From Rhodospirillaceae bacterium (GTDB lineage: Bacteria; Pseudomonadota; Alphaproteobacteria; GCA-2731375), in contig JABIRL010000151.1 of NCBI GenBank assembly GCA_018667855.1, forward strand, positions 1 through 41,110: a stretch of DNA of 41,110 bases, in the 5' to 3' direction. Under the pieces are notes generated by a model. That model saw only the letters and a list, made by a program, of their open reading frames with translations. It made no database searches and was not told the origin of the DNA. Each line of letters begins with the position of its first letter. Position 1 is the first letter of the stretch. Below, piece by piece: positions 1 through 7,520 of the stretch. The position numbers and the translations under genes are program-made.

Positions 1-1056
1 ACAGGCCTGATTGCAGGCAATGCAGGCCCGGATGTCGTCAAAGTGCCCCGCCTGGGCCTTTTGCGGCATCTGGGGGTCCGAGATCATAGCCCGGGTCATG
101 CCGCACATATCGGCCTGGCCGTCGGCCAGGACTTGTTCGGCGATTTGCGGTTGGTTGATGCGGCCTGCGACAAAGATGGGAACATCAACCCGCGCCTTGA
201 TGGCCCCTGCCAAGGGCGCGGTATAGGCATGTTCCACCGCCATGGGCGGCACGATATGGACTGAGCCACCAAGCCCGGATGAGGAGCCGGCGGTCACGTT
301 CAGGTAATCGACCAGGCCGTCGTTGGCCAGGTTGGCGGTGATCTCGATAATCTCGCCGGCTTCCAGTCCATCATGTTCCATTTCGTCGCCGGAGATGCGC
401 ATGCCCACGATCATGTCATTCCCCACAGCCCGGCGGACGGTGGCCAAGATTTCGCGCACGAACAGCAGACGGTCTTTACCGTAGTCATCTGATCTGTGAT
501 TTGTCCTGGGATTTAGAAATTGCGACAGCAGGTAGCCATGGGCGGCAATCACTTCGATGCCATCCAGACCGGCGCGGCGCATACGGGCCGCCGCCGCGCC
601 GAAGCCTTCGACGATTTCCCCTATCATGGTGATCGGCATTTCCCGGGGCATGACATGAAAACGTTCGTTTGGGACAGGGGAAGGTGCGTGCGCCACGGCA
701 AACGTACCGTCGGCGGCTTCGCTCATTTCCCGCCCTGGATGGGCGAGCTGGCCGAAGACCTTGCAGCCGTGGCCGTGACAGGCCTCGGCAATGCGGCGGT
801 AGCCGGGAATGCAGTTGTCGTCGAAGGCCAGAATAGCCGGCCGGCTGCTGATACCCGAGGGATGGGCGCGCGCCGCCTCAACGATAATCAAACCAGCACC
901 GCCCGCCGCCCGGGCTTCGTGATAGGCCACCATGCGGTCGGAGGGAAAACCGTTCTCCAACATCACCGTCATATGCCCGGTGGAGAAAATTCGGTTCTTG
1001 AACCGATGTCCCCGAATATCCAACGATGAGAAAAGGCGCGGCAGCGTCGCGGCCAT
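1..1056 (-). CDS. NADH:flavin oxidoreductase (old yellow enzyme / dienoyl-CoA reductase type), C-terminus cut by window edge
   Basis: The minus strand is open from an ATG at 1056 to the window edge (352 codons, no stop). The translation is an FMN-binding TIM barrel. It has the QLAHPGRE segment near residue 100-110, the HGYLLSQFLNPRTNHR signature after GIEVIAAHG, the VAGRIN phosphate-binding strand, and ends in CIACNQAC. That ending is the start of the Cys cluster that binds 4Fe-4S in the long branch of the family (FadH, trimethylamine dehydrogenase, about 650-690 residues), so an FAD/NAD domain probably lies beyond the edge. The substrate cannot be told. In-frame codons upstream of 1056 contain no ATG or GTG. 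It follows the 919-residue gene on the same strand after 128 bases. The family is sure; the exact reaction is not. Confidence 0.88.
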   Translation of the reverse strand, partial: MAATLPRLFSSLDIRGHRFKNRIFSTGHMTVMLENGFPSDRMVAYHEARAAGGAGLIIVEAARAHPSGISSRPAILAFDDNCIPGYRRIAEACHGHGCKVFGQLAHPGREMSEAADGTFAVAHAPSPVPNERFHVMPREMPITMIGEIVEGFGAAAARMRRAGLDGIEVIAAHGYLLSQFLNPRTNHRSDDYGKDRLLFVREILATVRRAVGNDMIVGMRISGDEMEHDGLEAGEIIEITANLANDGLVDYLNVTAGSSSGLGGSVHIVPPMAVEHAYTAPLAGAIKARVDVPIFVAGRINQPQIAEQVLADGQADMCGMTRAMISDPQMPQKAQAGHFDDIRACIACNQAC

Positions 1057-1184
1057 CAATGTGACCGCCCGCTTGGTATTTGGTTTCCAATGTCGCGCAA
1101 CTTGGCGTCCTTATTCCCTGCAAGTCCATTGTAAGACTATTGCGGGTGAAATCCAGAAGCCCCGCACATATTTGGGAAGGCGCC

Positions 1185-3944
1185 TTAGGTGATGATGTTC
1201 AACATGTTCTGCGTGCTGCCGCCGGTCTGGCCCTGGGAACGCATCTGATTTGTGATGTTCATGGAATTTGCCAGGCCGGTGATCGCACCCAAGGCGCCCT
1301 GCATCTGGGCGAGGCGCTCGGCGTCCGCCGGCTTGATTTGCGGCTTTCCGGCGAAGGGATCTTTGTCTTCGGGTCCAATCGCGATAAAGCGGAACATCTT
1401 GCGTATTTCGCGCAGGGCGTTGTCAATCAGGATGCCGGCCTCGCCGGCGTCATGAACCGTCAATAGAGACATGTCATCGGCAAAACCCATTTCGAAGATC
1501 GAAGAGGCGATTTCGTCTTCGGCATCCTCAACCAAACCGACCGGTTCGCCGTAAAGGACCGCTTCCCGCAAGCCCAATGGTGTCAGGGCATCGAAGCCGT
1601 CCGGGCCGCCGATGATCTCGACCACGGCATCGTCTATGGCCTCGATTTTCAGGGCGGAATCATTTACGCCGCGCTGTACCGATGACGTGCCGGCCGTGCC
1701 CAAGGCTCTGTTGATTTTGAACGAAAGGAAACCGAGGGAGTCGTCGGTTTCAATCTCGATGCGTTTGGTGACACCACCGTCAACGCGGATAGAGAAATAC
1801 TGTCCCGGCCGCAACGTGGTCAGGCTGAGAATTTCGCTCGGCGGCGTGGCAGGCAGTTCGCCCGTCGGCAGGCCGAGACGGCTGATGATGGAGGTTGCGG
1901 TGTCGTCTAGGGCGATGGCGTTGCCGCCCTGACTGACCGCGCCGTGATTCTGATCAACCCAGACCTCGGTCCCGGTGTTGTCCAGCTTCATTGCGAAGGC
2001 ATCCTGTACCGTCGCATCAGCGCCGCCGTCTACGGCACCCTGGGTGGCGCCGGTCAAATAGATTTCATCGGCGCCGACGGACGGTTTGACGGCGATGCCA
2101 TTTACCGTGTCGGTGCTGGCGCTGCCCACATAGGTTGTCCAGCCAACGGCGGCTGAACCGCCGGAATCGACCACCTGGGTCACGAAACCGTCGCTGCCCC
2201 CCGAATGGGCGTTGACGATGGAGCCCGATAGGGCGGCGTTGGTGGTCTGGCCCGAGACATAGACGTTGCCGCTGCTGCCCACGGCGATGTCGGTCACGGT
2301 TCCATCGGTGTTCAGGGCGCCCAGATTGACTTCCCAGTCCGGCGTCTGGGAGACGTCACTGTCCACATAGCGGCTGAGGATAGCATTGCCATCTTTCTCT
2401 CCGGCGACATATATATTACCCGAGCCATCGACGGCGACGGCCGTCGCGCGGTCCGAGCCGGTGCCGCCGAATTGCTTGTTCCAGACCAAAGTACCGTCGG
2501 TATCCAATTTCGAGAGATAACCATCCGAGCCGCCGGCATGGGTCACGCCGGTGCCGATTTCGGAATAGGTTTGTCCGGCAACGAAGATATTGCCCGAGGC
2601 ATCCGTGGTCAAAGCCAGGGCGCCATCATTGGCGTACGGCGCGGCCTGCCGGGTCCATTGTTCGGCGCCGGTGCTGTCAAACTTGGTCACGAAACTGTCG
2701 TAGTTGCCGCCATAGGAAGTCGCGCTCAAACTACCCATGACATTGCCGGCGATGACGATATCGTCGTTGGCATCCACGGCAACCGCAAAACCGTTGGCAT
2801 CATCCGTTGCGCCCAATAGGCGGGACCATACCAATTCACCGGCGGCGTCATATTTCCGCAAATAGGCATCGTTGGTGGCCTGGTTGGCCAAGCCATCCAA
2901 GTCGCCGGCGGTCGAGCCAACGGAATAAACGTAACCCTGGCTGTCAACAGCAATAGCCTTGGCGCTGTCGGCCTCGGACGTCTCGATCTCGGAACGGAAG
3001 GCATTGTTTGGCGCGGCGGTATCTAGTTCATCGAATTTCTGGACGTAGCCGGAGGAATAATCACCGACATTATTGGTACCGGCGACATAAATACCTGGCT
3101 CGGAATCGGAAGCATTTCCGAACGAAACGGTTTCGGTGGCATTCAGTTTCAGATGAAAGCCGTAGGAAGTCTCGTTGAAACGTTGAACCTCGACCGACGA
3201 GGTCACGCTGTTGGCGGTCAGCTGAGAATTTATGTAGGTGGTGATATTGTCGACGCTCAAGTCACCGCTGACCTGGGACATGTCAATATTGATGACCTTG
3301 GTCTCAACCGAATTGACCACTGTGATATCAAACGTCTCGGTACCGGTTATGTTCGCGATCGGGTCGGTGCGTACTTCCGCTACGCTGCTCGAATAATGAA
3401 AAGGCGTGGTGTATTTCGGATCCTTCGGAAAGGCCACGGTCGACGTTAGGCTGCTGGTCTTCAATCCATACAGCAGTGTCGTGTCTTCGAATTCGAGGCC
3501 GTTGACGAAACTTTTGGCTTCCTCCAGATACCCTTCGAAACGGTTCTGCAACAAGGTTGTCCGCGTTGCCGCACCGGAATTTTCCTCGGCATAGGTCGCC
3601 AGTTCACGCAGTTTTGTCAGACCGGTGAATAATCCGAACAGATTTTTATACTGATCGTCGCCGGCTGTATTATTGACCCGCGGATCGGTTAGATCGATCA
3701 ATGGCCCGGAAGAGAAGATGCGCTGCAGCATCTCGTCGTAAGGTCGGGAGGCCGGCAAGGTCCAGGGCGGTATGATCGCCGGATCGACGCTGGCAAATGA
3801 ACCGTTCAGCAATTCATCCTGAATTCTGGAGGCATTGCCGGATAAGCCCAGGGAAACACCGGACGAATAGAAGGCGCCAAGGACGTTGTTGTCGAACGTC
3901 GCCATCTGAAAATTGTTATTATTTCCGAGCGGTTGAATGGCCAT
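1185..3944 (-). CDS. Large beta-propeller (SBBP-like repeat) protein resembling regulatory protein FlaEY
   Basis: The protein has 919 residues and no signal peptide or membrane segment. Residues 1-160 are a helical region with a flagellar-protein flavour (repeated Leu/Arg heptads, VLGAFYSSGVSLGLSGNASR near 21-40). Residues about 285-680 hold roughly seven blades of the pattern A-VD-GN-YVAG ... D-Y-KLD-G---W, typical of SBBP repeats. After a linker (about 685-720) comes a beta-rich part and a C-terminal helical segment (about 805-919) rich in Met, Gln and Asn. I recall this layout from proteins annotated 'regulatory protein FlaEY' in Caulobacter and relatives, which affect flagellin production; that link is from memory. 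It is divergent from the sugar-activation operon, so a role in flagellin or its glycan is an inference. An ATG twelve codons downstream of 3944 is an alternative start. Confidence 0.6.
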   Translation of the reverse strand: MAIQPLGNNNNFQMATFDNNVLGAFYSSGVSLGLSGNASRIQDELLNGSFASVDPAIIPPWTLPASRPYDEMLQRIFSSGPLIDLTDPRVNNTAGDDQYKNLFGLFTGLTKLRELATYAEENSGAATRTTLLQNRFEGYLEEAKSFVNGLEFEDTTLLYGLKTSSLTSTVAFPKDPKYTTPFHYSSSVAEVRTDPIANITGTETFDITVVNSVETKVINIDMSQVSGDLSVDNITTYINSQLTANSVTSSVEVQRFNETSYGFHLKLNATETVSFGNASDSEPGIYVAGTNNVGDYSSGYVQKFDELDTAAPNNAFRSEIETSEADSAKAIAVDSQGYVYSVGSTAGDLDGLANQATNDAYLRKYDAAGELVWSRLLGATDDANGFAVAVDANDDIVIAGNVMGSLSATSYGGNYDSFVTKFDSTGAEQWTRQAAPYANDGALALTTDASGNIFVAGQTYSEIGTGVTHAGGSDGYLSKLDTDGTLVWNKQFGGTGSDRATAVAVDGSGNIYVAGEKDGNAILSRYVDSDVSQTPDWEVNLGALNTDGTVTDIAVGSSGNVYVSGQTTNAALSGSIVNAHSGGSDGFVTQVVDSGGSAAVGWTTYVGSASTDTVNGIAVKPSVGADEIYLTGATQGAVDGGADATVQDAFAMKLDNTGTEVWVDQNHGAVSQGGNAIALDDTATSIISRLGLPTGELPATPPSEILSLTTLRPGQYFSIRVDGGVTKRIEIETDDSLGFLSFKINRALGTAGTSSVQRGVNDSALKIEAIDDAVVEIIGGPDGFDALTPLGLREAVLYGEPVGLVEDAEDEIASSIFEMGFADDMSLLTVHDAGEAGILIDNALREIRKMFRFIAIGPEDKDPFAGKPQIKPADAERLAQMQGALGAITGLANSMNITNQMRSQGQTGGSTQNMLNIIT

Positions 3945-4034
3945 GGGTCTGTTGGTTTCGAAGTGCTTCCCTGTTTGATTTAGTCAAAAGCTCGCCAGAC
4001 GGAGTCCGGCTACCGGCCATCTTGCCCTTTGACC

Positions 4035-4150
4035 GGTTAACGGAGGGTGAATCGGATTGGTTAACAGATTGGTTAACGGAATTGATGTCGGTTGTGGATA
4101 AACCCGACCGGTTTACGAGTTATTAACCGCGAACATGGACACTTAACCAT
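4035..4150. promoter_or_regulatory. Cluster of TTAACC motifs in divergent promoter region (CtrA half-site-like)
   Basis: The 284 bases between the propeller gene and the sugar cluster contain GGTTAAC at 4035-4041, 4059-4065 and 4071-4077, TTAACC after 4125 and TTAACCAT at 4143-4150. The second and third copies form a 12-base tandem repeat (GATTGGTTAAC). TTAACCAT equals the extended half-site of the alphaproteobacterial cell-cycle regulator CtrA. The full site has seven bases between the two TTAA cores, whereas here the spacing is eight, so direct CtrA control is only a possibility. No gene was seen in this gap. Confidence 0.4.
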
Positions 4151-4170
4151 CACATGGCGGGGGAGAACCC

Positions 4171-4193
4171 TGCGGTCGCGATATGTGACCGCA
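4171..4193. promoter_or_regulatory. Inverted repeat, possible operator or leader hairpin
   Basis: TGCGGTC at 4171-4177 and GACCGCA at 4187-4193 are perfect seven-base inverted arms around a nine-base spacer. The repeat lies 35 bases before the start of the nucleotidyltransferase-kinase gene. Size and spacing suit a dimeric regulator; an RNA hairpin in the leader is the alternative. There is no T-run, so it is not a terminator. Confidence 0.4.
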
Positions 4194-4228
4194 ATTTGAC
4201 GAATTGTTCATGAGTTGGGAAGCCACGT

Positions 4229-5809
4229 ATGACGATTGAATATCTGGATGTGAAACGGGGAGGCGGTTCCGGGCGGCCCGTGACGGCGCGTGAGAAGATC
4301 CGCGGCATCGAGGAACTGGCCTCCATGGCCGAGAAAACCCGTGCTGCGGGGGGCGAAGTGGTCCTGGCCCATGGTGTCTTTGATCTGCTGCATATGGGCC
4401 ATGTCCGCCATCTGGAAGCGGCCCGGGCCGAGGGCGACTTGCTGATCGTGACCCTGACCGCTGATCGTTATGTCAACAAGGGACCAGGCCGGCCGGTTTT
4501 TCCCGAACCCACGCGCGCCGAAATGGTGGCGGCGCTTAGCTGCGTGGACGGTGTCGGCATCTCTAACTGGTCCACGGCGGAAGGCGTGTTGCGGTTTATC
4601 CGCCCCACGGTTTTCGTCAAGGGGCAGGATTACGCCAATGAAGAGGAAGATATCACCGGCGGTATCCGGCGAGAGCGGGAACTGGTGGAGAGCTTCGGCG
4701 GCCGTATCATATTCACGGATGATATTACAGATTCATCATCCTCCCTGATTAACCGTCATCTCAATGTCTTTGATTCAGAAGTGACCGAATACCTTAACGG
4801 TCTGCGCGAAAATAAGGTCGCCGACCGGGTCGTCTCTGCATTGGAAGGTATACAGAACCTCCGTGTCCTGATGGTCGGCGAAGTCATCATCGATGAATAT
4901 CAATACGCCGCCCCCATGGGGAAGTCGGCAAAGGAAAACATCATCGCCTCCCGTTACGAGGGGCGCGAGGCCTTCGCGGGCGGTGTCATCGCCTCGGCCA
5001 ATCATGTGGCCTCGTTCGTTGATCAGGTCGATGTGATCACCTGTATCGGCGAGGAAGATTCATACGAGGATCTGATCCTCGACACAGTCGTGCAAAACGT
5101 AAATGTGCATTTTGTGCGTTTGCCGGGCGTACCCACGATCAGAAAATGCCGCTTCGTGGATCCGGGCCACATGCGCAAACTGTTCGAGGTTTATCACTTC
5201 GACGACACACCCCTGGCGGGACGCAAGGAAGACGAGGTCTGCAGCCTGATCGCCGAGCGCGCGGCGGATTTCGACGTGGTTGTCGTCAATGATTTCGGTC
5301 ATGGGATGCTGACGAAGCGGTCCGTCGATCAGATTATTCACCGCTCCAAATTCCTCGCGGTCAATGCGCAAAGCAATGCCGCCAATCATGGCTACAACAC
5401 GGTCAACAAATACGCCAAGGCGGATTATGTCTGCATTGATGCGCCAGAGGCGCGCCTGGCGGTGCGGGACCGTTTTTCGGATATCAGCGATCTGGTGCAA
5501 GGCCCCCTGCGGGAGTTGATCGATTGCGACCGTATTATCGTGACCCACGGCCAAAACGGCTGCGTCACGTTCGATAACAAGGAAGGTCTGGGCAAGGTCC
5601 CGGCCTTTACCCGCCAGGTCGTGGATACGGTCGGCGCGGGCGATGCCTTTTTGTCGGTAACAGCACCCCTGGTGCAATCGGGCGTGCCCATGGAATTGGT
5701 TGGCCTGATCGGCAACGCGGTTGGCGCCATGAAGGTCGGCATCGTCGGCCATCGTCAGTCCGTGCAGCGGGTGCCCCTAATGAAATTCCTGACCGCGTTA
5801 CTGAAATGA
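4229..5809 (+). CDS. Bifunctional sugar nucleotidyltransferase / PfkB sugar kinase (HldE-like, domains in reversed order)
   Basis: The protein has 526 residues. Residues about 40-185 are a cytidylyltransferase fold: AHGVFDLLHMGHVRHL carries the HxGH catalytic motif (55-58), followed by TADRYVNKGPGRPV (78-90) as in the nucleotidyltransferase domain of HldE/RfaE. Residues about 205-525 are a PfkB-family kinase with FAGGVIASANHV and the anion-hole/base motif DTVGAGDAF (GAGD at 469-472). Known HldE makes ADP-heptose from heptose 7-phosphate with the kinase first and the transferase last; here the order is reversed. Both catalytic motifs look intact. The substrate is inferred to be a sugar phosphate, probably heptose-like because a GmhA-like isomerase follows with a 4-base overlap. 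The nucleotide (ADP, CDP or GDP) cannot be told. Confidence 0.85.
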   Translation: MTIEYLDVKRGGGSGRPVTAREKIRGIEELASMAEKTRAAGGEVVLAHGVFDLLHMGHVRHLEAARAEGDLLIVTLTADRYVNKGPGRPVFPEPTRAEMVAALSCVDGVGISNWSTAEGVLRFIRPTVFVKGQDYANEEEDITGGIRRERELVESFGGRIIFTDDITDSSSSLINRHLNVFDSEVTEYLNGLRENKVADRVVSALEGIQNLRVLMVGEVIIDEYQYAAPMGKSAKENIIASRYEGREAFAGGVIASANHVASFVDQVDVITCIGEEDSYEDLILDTVVQNVNVHFVRLPGVPTIRKCRFVDPGHMRKLFEVYHFDDTPLAGRKEDEVCSLIAERAADFDVVVVNDFGHGMLTKRSVDQIIHRSKFLAVNAQSNAANHGYNTVNKYAKADYVCIDAPEARLAVRDRFSDISDLVQGPLRELIDCDRIIVTHGQNGCVTFDNKEGLGKVPAFTRQVVDTVGAGDAFLSVTAPLVQSGVPMELVGLIGNAVGAMKVGIVGHRQSVQRVPLMKFLTALLK

Positions 5810-6477
5810 CGGGTGATTTAATGCGCAGCAACAGTGTGGCGGAGATGCAGGCGACGGTGGAAAATTATTTCGCTGAATTGGCCCGCCTGCCGGATCAAAC
5901 CGTGGTCACCGGCCGCGACGGCGCGGAAATGACCATGGCGGAGTTGTTCCCCATCATGTGCGAGCGTTTCGCCCGGCATCGGGACGGGGCCGGCAAGTTG
6001 ATGTTTGTCGGCAACGGCGCCTCCGCCTCCATCGCCTCGCACATGGCATTGGATTTCTCCAAGAACGGCAAAGTACCGGCGCTGGCATTTAACGACGCGG
6101 CAGCCTTGACGGCGCTCAGCAACGACGAGGGCTATGACCAGGTTTTCGCCAAGCAGATTGAATACTTTGCTGCCGAGGGCGATCTTTTGGTTGCCATATC
6201 GTCCTCCGGCAACTCTGAAAACATAATCAAGGCCGTATTGGCGGCGCGCGCTAAAAATTGCGATGTGCTGACCCTGTCCGGTCTGGGCGCGAAAAATCAG
6301 CTGCGGCAAATGGGCGACTACAATATGTTCGTGCCATCGGGAGAATACGGCTTCGTGGAAGTGGTCCATGGCGGCCTGATCCATGCGCTGCTGGATATAT
6401 TCATGGGATGGTCGGCACAGTCCGGTCTGTGGAACAAATCCGACGTAAAACCTTTGCAGGAAAGGGGCGTGGCATGA
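5806..6477 (+). CDS. SIS-domain phosphosugar isomerase, GmhA-like
   Basis: The protein has 223 residues and one SIS domain. Motifs parallel sedoheptulose-7-phosphate isomerase GmhA: VGNGASASIASHM (68-80), ALSNDEGYDQVFAKQIE, GDLLVAISSSGNSENIIKA (125-143) and VEVVHGGLIH, whose His188 matches the catalytic His of E. coli GmhA. The catalytic Glu of GmhA (E65) aligns with Asp83, so the substrate or rate may differ. The start overlaps the upstream stop as ATGA; a second ATG at 5821 is an alternative. It is followed by another ATGA overlap with the epimerase, so the three genes form one transcript. Expected role: aldose/ketose phosphate isomerisation supplying the kinase-transferase. Confidence 0.82.
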   Translation: MTGDLMRSNSVAEMQATVENYFAELARLPDQTVVTGRDGAEMTMAELFPIMCERFARHRDGAGKLMFVGNGASASIASHMALDFSKNGKVPALAFNDAAALTALSNDEGYDQVFAKQIEYFAAEGDLLVAISSSGNSENIIKAVLAARAKNCDVLTLSGLGAKNQLRQMGDYNMFVPSGEYGFVEVVHGGLIHALLDIFMGWSAQSGLWNKSDVKPLQERGVA

Positions 6478-7499
6478 GCCATTTGTCCGATAACCCGATG
6501 TCAGATAAGCCGATGAATGTCATGGTCACGGGTGGTGGCGGCTACGTCGGCTCCTGCCTGATCCCTAAACTTTTGGCCGCCGGTCATCATGTCACGGTGC
6601 TGGATCTGTTCATCTATGGCATGGAAGTTTTCAACGGCGTCGGGGAGCATCCCAACCTGCGCTGTATAAAGGGTGATATTCGCGATCCGAAGGCGGTGGC
6701 GAAGTCGGTCGAAAATGCCAACGCGGTGATCCATCTGGCCTGCATTTCAAATGATCCGAGTTTTGAGCTGAACCCCGATCTGGGTAAGTCCATCAACTTC
6801 GATTGCTTTCAGCCTTTGGTCCGGGCCGCAAAGGATGCCGGTGTGCGCCGGTTTATTTATGCCTCCTCTTCCTCCGTCTACGGCATCAAGAGCACGGAAA
6901 ACGTAACGGAAGAGTTGGCGCTGGAGCCTTTGACCGACTATTCGAAATTCAAGGCCATGTGCGAGGATGTGCTGGAGAAGGAGCGTGAGCCGGGCTTCGT
7001 TACCTTGACCCTGCGCCCGGCCACGGTGTGCGGCTATGCCCCCCGTTTGCGCCTGGACCTCACGGTCAATATCCTGACCAACCATGCCATCAACAACAAC
7101 AAGATCACGGTGTTTGGCGGTGCGCAAAAGCGCCCCAACATCAACGTGGAGGACATGACCGATCTGTATGTCCAGTGTCTTCAGTATCCGGACGAAATGA
7201 TCGACGGCAAGATCTTCAACGCCGGCTATGAAAACCACACGGTTAGCCAGATTGCGGAAATGGTGCGCAATAACGTAGGTGAGACCGTGGACATCGTGAC
7301 CACGCCCACGGATGACAACCGCTCCTATCATGTGTCGTCGGAAAAAATGCGCCGGGAGCTTGGCTTCACCCCGTCCCACAGCATTGACGATGCCGTGGAT
7401 AGTCTCACAAAGGCCTTCGCCGCCGGCAAGGTGCCGAACGCCATGAATGATGCCCGCTATTACAATGTGAAACTGATGCAGGGTATTCACCTGCAATAA
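6474..7499 (+). CDS. NAD-dependent sugar epimerase/dehydratase (extended SDR)
   Basis: The protein has 341 residues. The Rossmann motif TGGGGYVGS is at 19-27, the catalytic Ser is in ASSSSVYG (about 130-137), and the YxxxK pair is Tyr156/Lys160 (YSKFK). The C-terminal half has the substrate-domain phrase RPNINVEDMTDL, typical of UDP-glucose 4-epimerase and GDP-/ADP-sugar modifying SDRs. The ATG at 6474 was chosen because AGGAAAGG lies 7 bases upstream and it overlaps the isomerase stop; longer reading upstream only shadows that gene. Expected role: epimerisation or oxidation of the nucleotide sugar made by the upstream enzymes. The exact substrate is unknown. It ends convergently with the EAL gene, 21 bases apart. 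Confidence 0.85.
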   Translation: MSHLSDNPMSDKPMNVMVTGGGGYVGSCLIPKLLAAGHHVTVLDLFIYGMEVFNGVGEHPNLRCIKGDIRDPKAVAKSVENANAVIHLACISNDPSFELNPDLGKSINFDCFQPLVRAAKDAGVRRFIYASSSSVYGIKSTENVTEELALEPLTDYSKFKAMCEDVLEKEREPGFVTLTLRPATVCGYAPRLRLDLTVNILTNHAINNNKITVFGGAQKRPNINVEDMTDLYVQCLQYPDEMIDGKIFNAGYENHTVSQIAEMVRNNVGETVDIVTTPTDDNRSYHVSSEKMRRELGFTPSHSIDDAVDSLTKAFAAGKVPNAMNDARYYNVKLMQGIHLQ

Positions 7500-7520
7500 A
7501 TTACGGCAACCTATGGCTTG

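Noticed and set aside
1178..1187. Palindrome AAGGCGCCTT as a terminator
   Set aside because: Only ten bases, no loop and no T-run; it overlaps the stop codon and is most likely chance.
2000..3100. DNA repeat array or CRISPR in the propeller gene
   Set aside because: Similarity is at protein level (SBBP blades); bases between blades differ and there are no regular identical repeats.
4059..4077. Canonical full CtrA site
   Set aside because: The two TTAA cores are 8 bases apart, while the consensus has 7, so I report the motif cluster only and not a proven site.
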